Origin: Anianabacter salinae
GTDB taxonomy: Bacteria > Pseudomonadota > Alphaproteobacteria > Rhodobacterales > Rhodobacteraceae
Length of the DNA: 64,000 bases
NCBI RefSeq assembly: GCF_019061145.1
Contig: NZ_JAHQZS010000001.1
Coordinates: 744,001-808,000, forward strand
Direction: 5' to 3'
Positions within the stretch are counted from its first letter, which is position 1. Every line of letters starts with the position of its first letter. Below the pieces are notes generated by a model. It was not told the origin of the DNA. It saw only the letters and a list, made by a program, of their open reading frames with translations, and did not search any database. The position numbers and the translations under genes are program-made. This document shows positions 62,718-64,000 of the stretch, one piece after another.

Positions 62718-64000
62718 TCAGCCAAAGACCGCGCCAAAGCTGGAGCGGTAGAGCGCCGAAAGCTCGGACAACGGCGCCTCGCTGCGGCCCATCCTGACGG
62801 TGTCGCCGCCGAAGCGGCCGACGGTCTGGATCGTCAGCCCGGCCTTGCCCGCCTCGATCATCAGCGTCTCGGCACAGTCGAAGGTCGCGGCGATCAGGTA
62901 GCGCGCCTGATCCTCGCCAAAGATGACCGGCGTGTCGCCGCTGTCGAGCGTGACGCCGACGCCTGCCGCTTCGGCCATCTCGAAGGCGGCAAGGGCAAGG
63001 CCGCCGTCCGACAGGTCCTGACAGGCCGAGATCATCGCGTGGTTGGCGCGGATGAAATCGCCTGCCGCCTTTTCTGCGGCAAGATCCACGGTCGGCGCGT
63101 CGCCGTCTTCGCGGTTGAACACCTCGTGCAGAAGCGCGGACTGTCCCAGGTGGCTGCCCTCGGGGCCCAGCAGAAGCGCCATCATGCCCGCCTGGGCGCT
63201 GCCTGCGATGATGTCCTCTTCAGTGGCGATCAGGCCGACCGCGCCGATGGTGGGGGTGGGCAGGATCGCGCTGCCGTCGGTCTCGTTGTAGAGGCTGACG
63301 TTGCCTGACACGATGGGCATGTCCAGCGCCGCCACGGCCTCGCCGATGCCTTTGATCGCGCCGACGAACTGGCCCATGATCGCGGGCTTCTCGGGGTTGC
63401 CGAAGTTGAGGTTGTCGGTGGTGGCCAGCGGCACTGCGCCCACGGCGGTGAGGTTGCGGTATGCCTCGGCCACCGCCTGTTTGCCGCCTTCGACCGGGTT
63501 GGCGCGCACGTAGCGCGGGGTCACGTCAGAGGTGAAGGCCAGCAGTTTGCCGGTGCCGTGCACCCGGATCACGCCTGCGCCAAGGCCGGGTGCGCGCACC
63601 GTGTCGGCCATGACCATGTGGTCGTATTGCTCATACACCCAGTTCTTCGCGGCGTGGTTGGGGCTGGAGATCAGGCCCTTCAGCCCGTCGATGGGGTCGA
63701 TCTGCGGCACGTCCTGCAACTCGGGGGCGGGCAGGGGTTCGTCCCAGGGGCGGTCGTATTCGGGGGCGGAGGAGGCGAGTTTCGACAGCGGAAGGTCGGC
63801 CTTCACGTCGTTGCCGTGCAGGATCAGGAAACGGTCCTCGGCGATGGTCTCACCCACGATTGCAAAGTCGAGATCCCATTTGTCGAAGACCGCCTTGGCC
63901 TCGGCCTCTTTCTCGGGGCGCAGGACCATGAGCATGCGTTCCTGCGATTCCGACAGCATCATCTCGTAGGCGGTCATGTGCTCCTCGCGCACGGGCACGC
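62718..64000 (-). CDS. purL: Phosphoribosylformylglycinamidine synthase PurL, partial
   Basis: FGAM synthase, fourth step of purine synthesis. The window holds the C-terminal 426 residues or so of a protein usually near 720. It contains the AIR-synthase fold: [13 protein letters not shown] near the start, [39 protein letters not shown] and [11 protein letters not shown]. The rest lies right of base 64000. A start inside the window is not expected because the reading frame is open to the edge. Confidence 0.95.
   Translation of the reverse strand, partial: VPVREEHMTAYEMMLSESQERMLMVLRPEKEAEAKAVFDKWDLDFAIVGETIAEDRFLILHGNDVKADLPLSKLASSAPEYDRPWDEPLPAPELQDVPQIDPIDGLKGLISSPNHAAKNWVYEQYDHMVMADTVRAPGLGAGVIRVHGTGKLLAFTSDVTPRYVRANPVEGGKQAVAEAYRNLTAVGAVPLATTDNLNFGNPEKPAIMGQFVGAIKGIGEAVAALDMPIVSGNVSLYNETDGSAILPTPTIGAVGLIATEEDIIAGSAQAGMMALLLGPEGSHLGQSALLHEVFNREDGDAPTVDLAAEKAAGDFIRANHAMISACQDLSDGGLALAAFEMAEAAGVGVTLDSGDTPVIFGEDQARYLIAATFDCAETLMIEAGKAGLTIQTVGRFGGDTVRMGRSEAPLSELSALYRSSFGAVFG

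Overview
The window is chromosomal DNA of high G+C content from an alphaproteobacterium of the Rhodobacterales (Roseobacter/Rhodobacter type). The basis is gene content and order: the dnaB-alr-mlaE-mlaF and radA-cvpA-purF blocks, a siroheme/APS-reductase operon carrying DUF934 and DUF2849, a CoxD/CoxE-like MoxR-VWA pair beside XdhC, and a dctBD/dctPQM TRAP cluster. Genes are densely packed, with many ATGA/GTGA/TGATG junctions and many GTG or TTG starts. I saw no rRNA, tRNA, CRISPR array, transposase, integrase or prophage gene.

Layout. 0-6 kb: surE (cut by the left edge), a degenerate SDR protein, bioY, a small unknown, then purF, cvpA and radA on the minus strand. 6-11 kb: a PqiA-like membrane protein, a low-G+C orphan ORF where an MCE-domain gene might be expected, mlaF-mlaE-alr, and dnaB with three DnaA-box-like sites upstream. 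11-14 kb: a secreted VWA protein, pyrE and pyrC. 14-20 kb: the urease operon ureD-A-(29-aa ORF)-B-C-E-(YrhK-like)-F-(136-aa ORF)-G, whose three extra ORFs are translationally coupled to urease genes or interleaved with them. 20-26 kb: an enzyme-like protein of unknown function on the minus strand, then a glycosyltransferase, a glycosyltransferase-methyltransferase fusion and a sulfotransferase-like protein. 26-31 kb: a molybdenum-hydroxylase maturation cassette (MoxR, VWA/CoxE, XdhC, molybdopterin-binding protein) without structural enzyme genes.

31-34 kb: a DUF938 methyltransferase, infC (probable ATA start), and a membrane-anchored protein with seven 11-residue repeats. 34-40 kb: the assimilatory sulfate operon cysG-DUF2849-sir-cysH-DUF934-fpr, divergent from an Lrp/AsnC regulator with a 12-bp palindrome between them, then a cytochrome P450. 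41-47.5 kb: C4-dicarboxylate uptake. DctB/DctD control dctPQM, but this DctD has lost the GAFTGA loop, the Walker A lysine and both arginine-finger positions, and I find no sigma-54 promoter although a pair of DctD-type dyads is present. 47.6-54.6 kb: valine catabolism (acyl-CoA dehydrogenase, HIBYL-CoA hydrolase, mmsB, mmsA) with a LysR regulator, interrupted by an L,D-transpeptidase and a YkgJ-like protein. 54.6-64 kb: a CBS protein, MarC, coaD, a DUF1127 protein, gap, a 46-aa membrane peptide, DoxX, tkt, a coiled-coil ORF with zapA, grxD-(94-aa membrane protein)-bolA, and purL cut by the right edge.

Beyond the genes, three copies of a double-hairpin element have unrelated stem sequences but nearly constant geometry, and a second short motif ending in CAAAGAAG or a close variant recurs at three loci. 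The least expected findings are the degenerate DctD system, the 29-aa coupled ORF in the urease operon, the low-G+C orphan beside mlaF, the 11-mer repeat protein and the double-hairpin family. All functional calls come from reading the sequence and from family knowledge. No database search was run.
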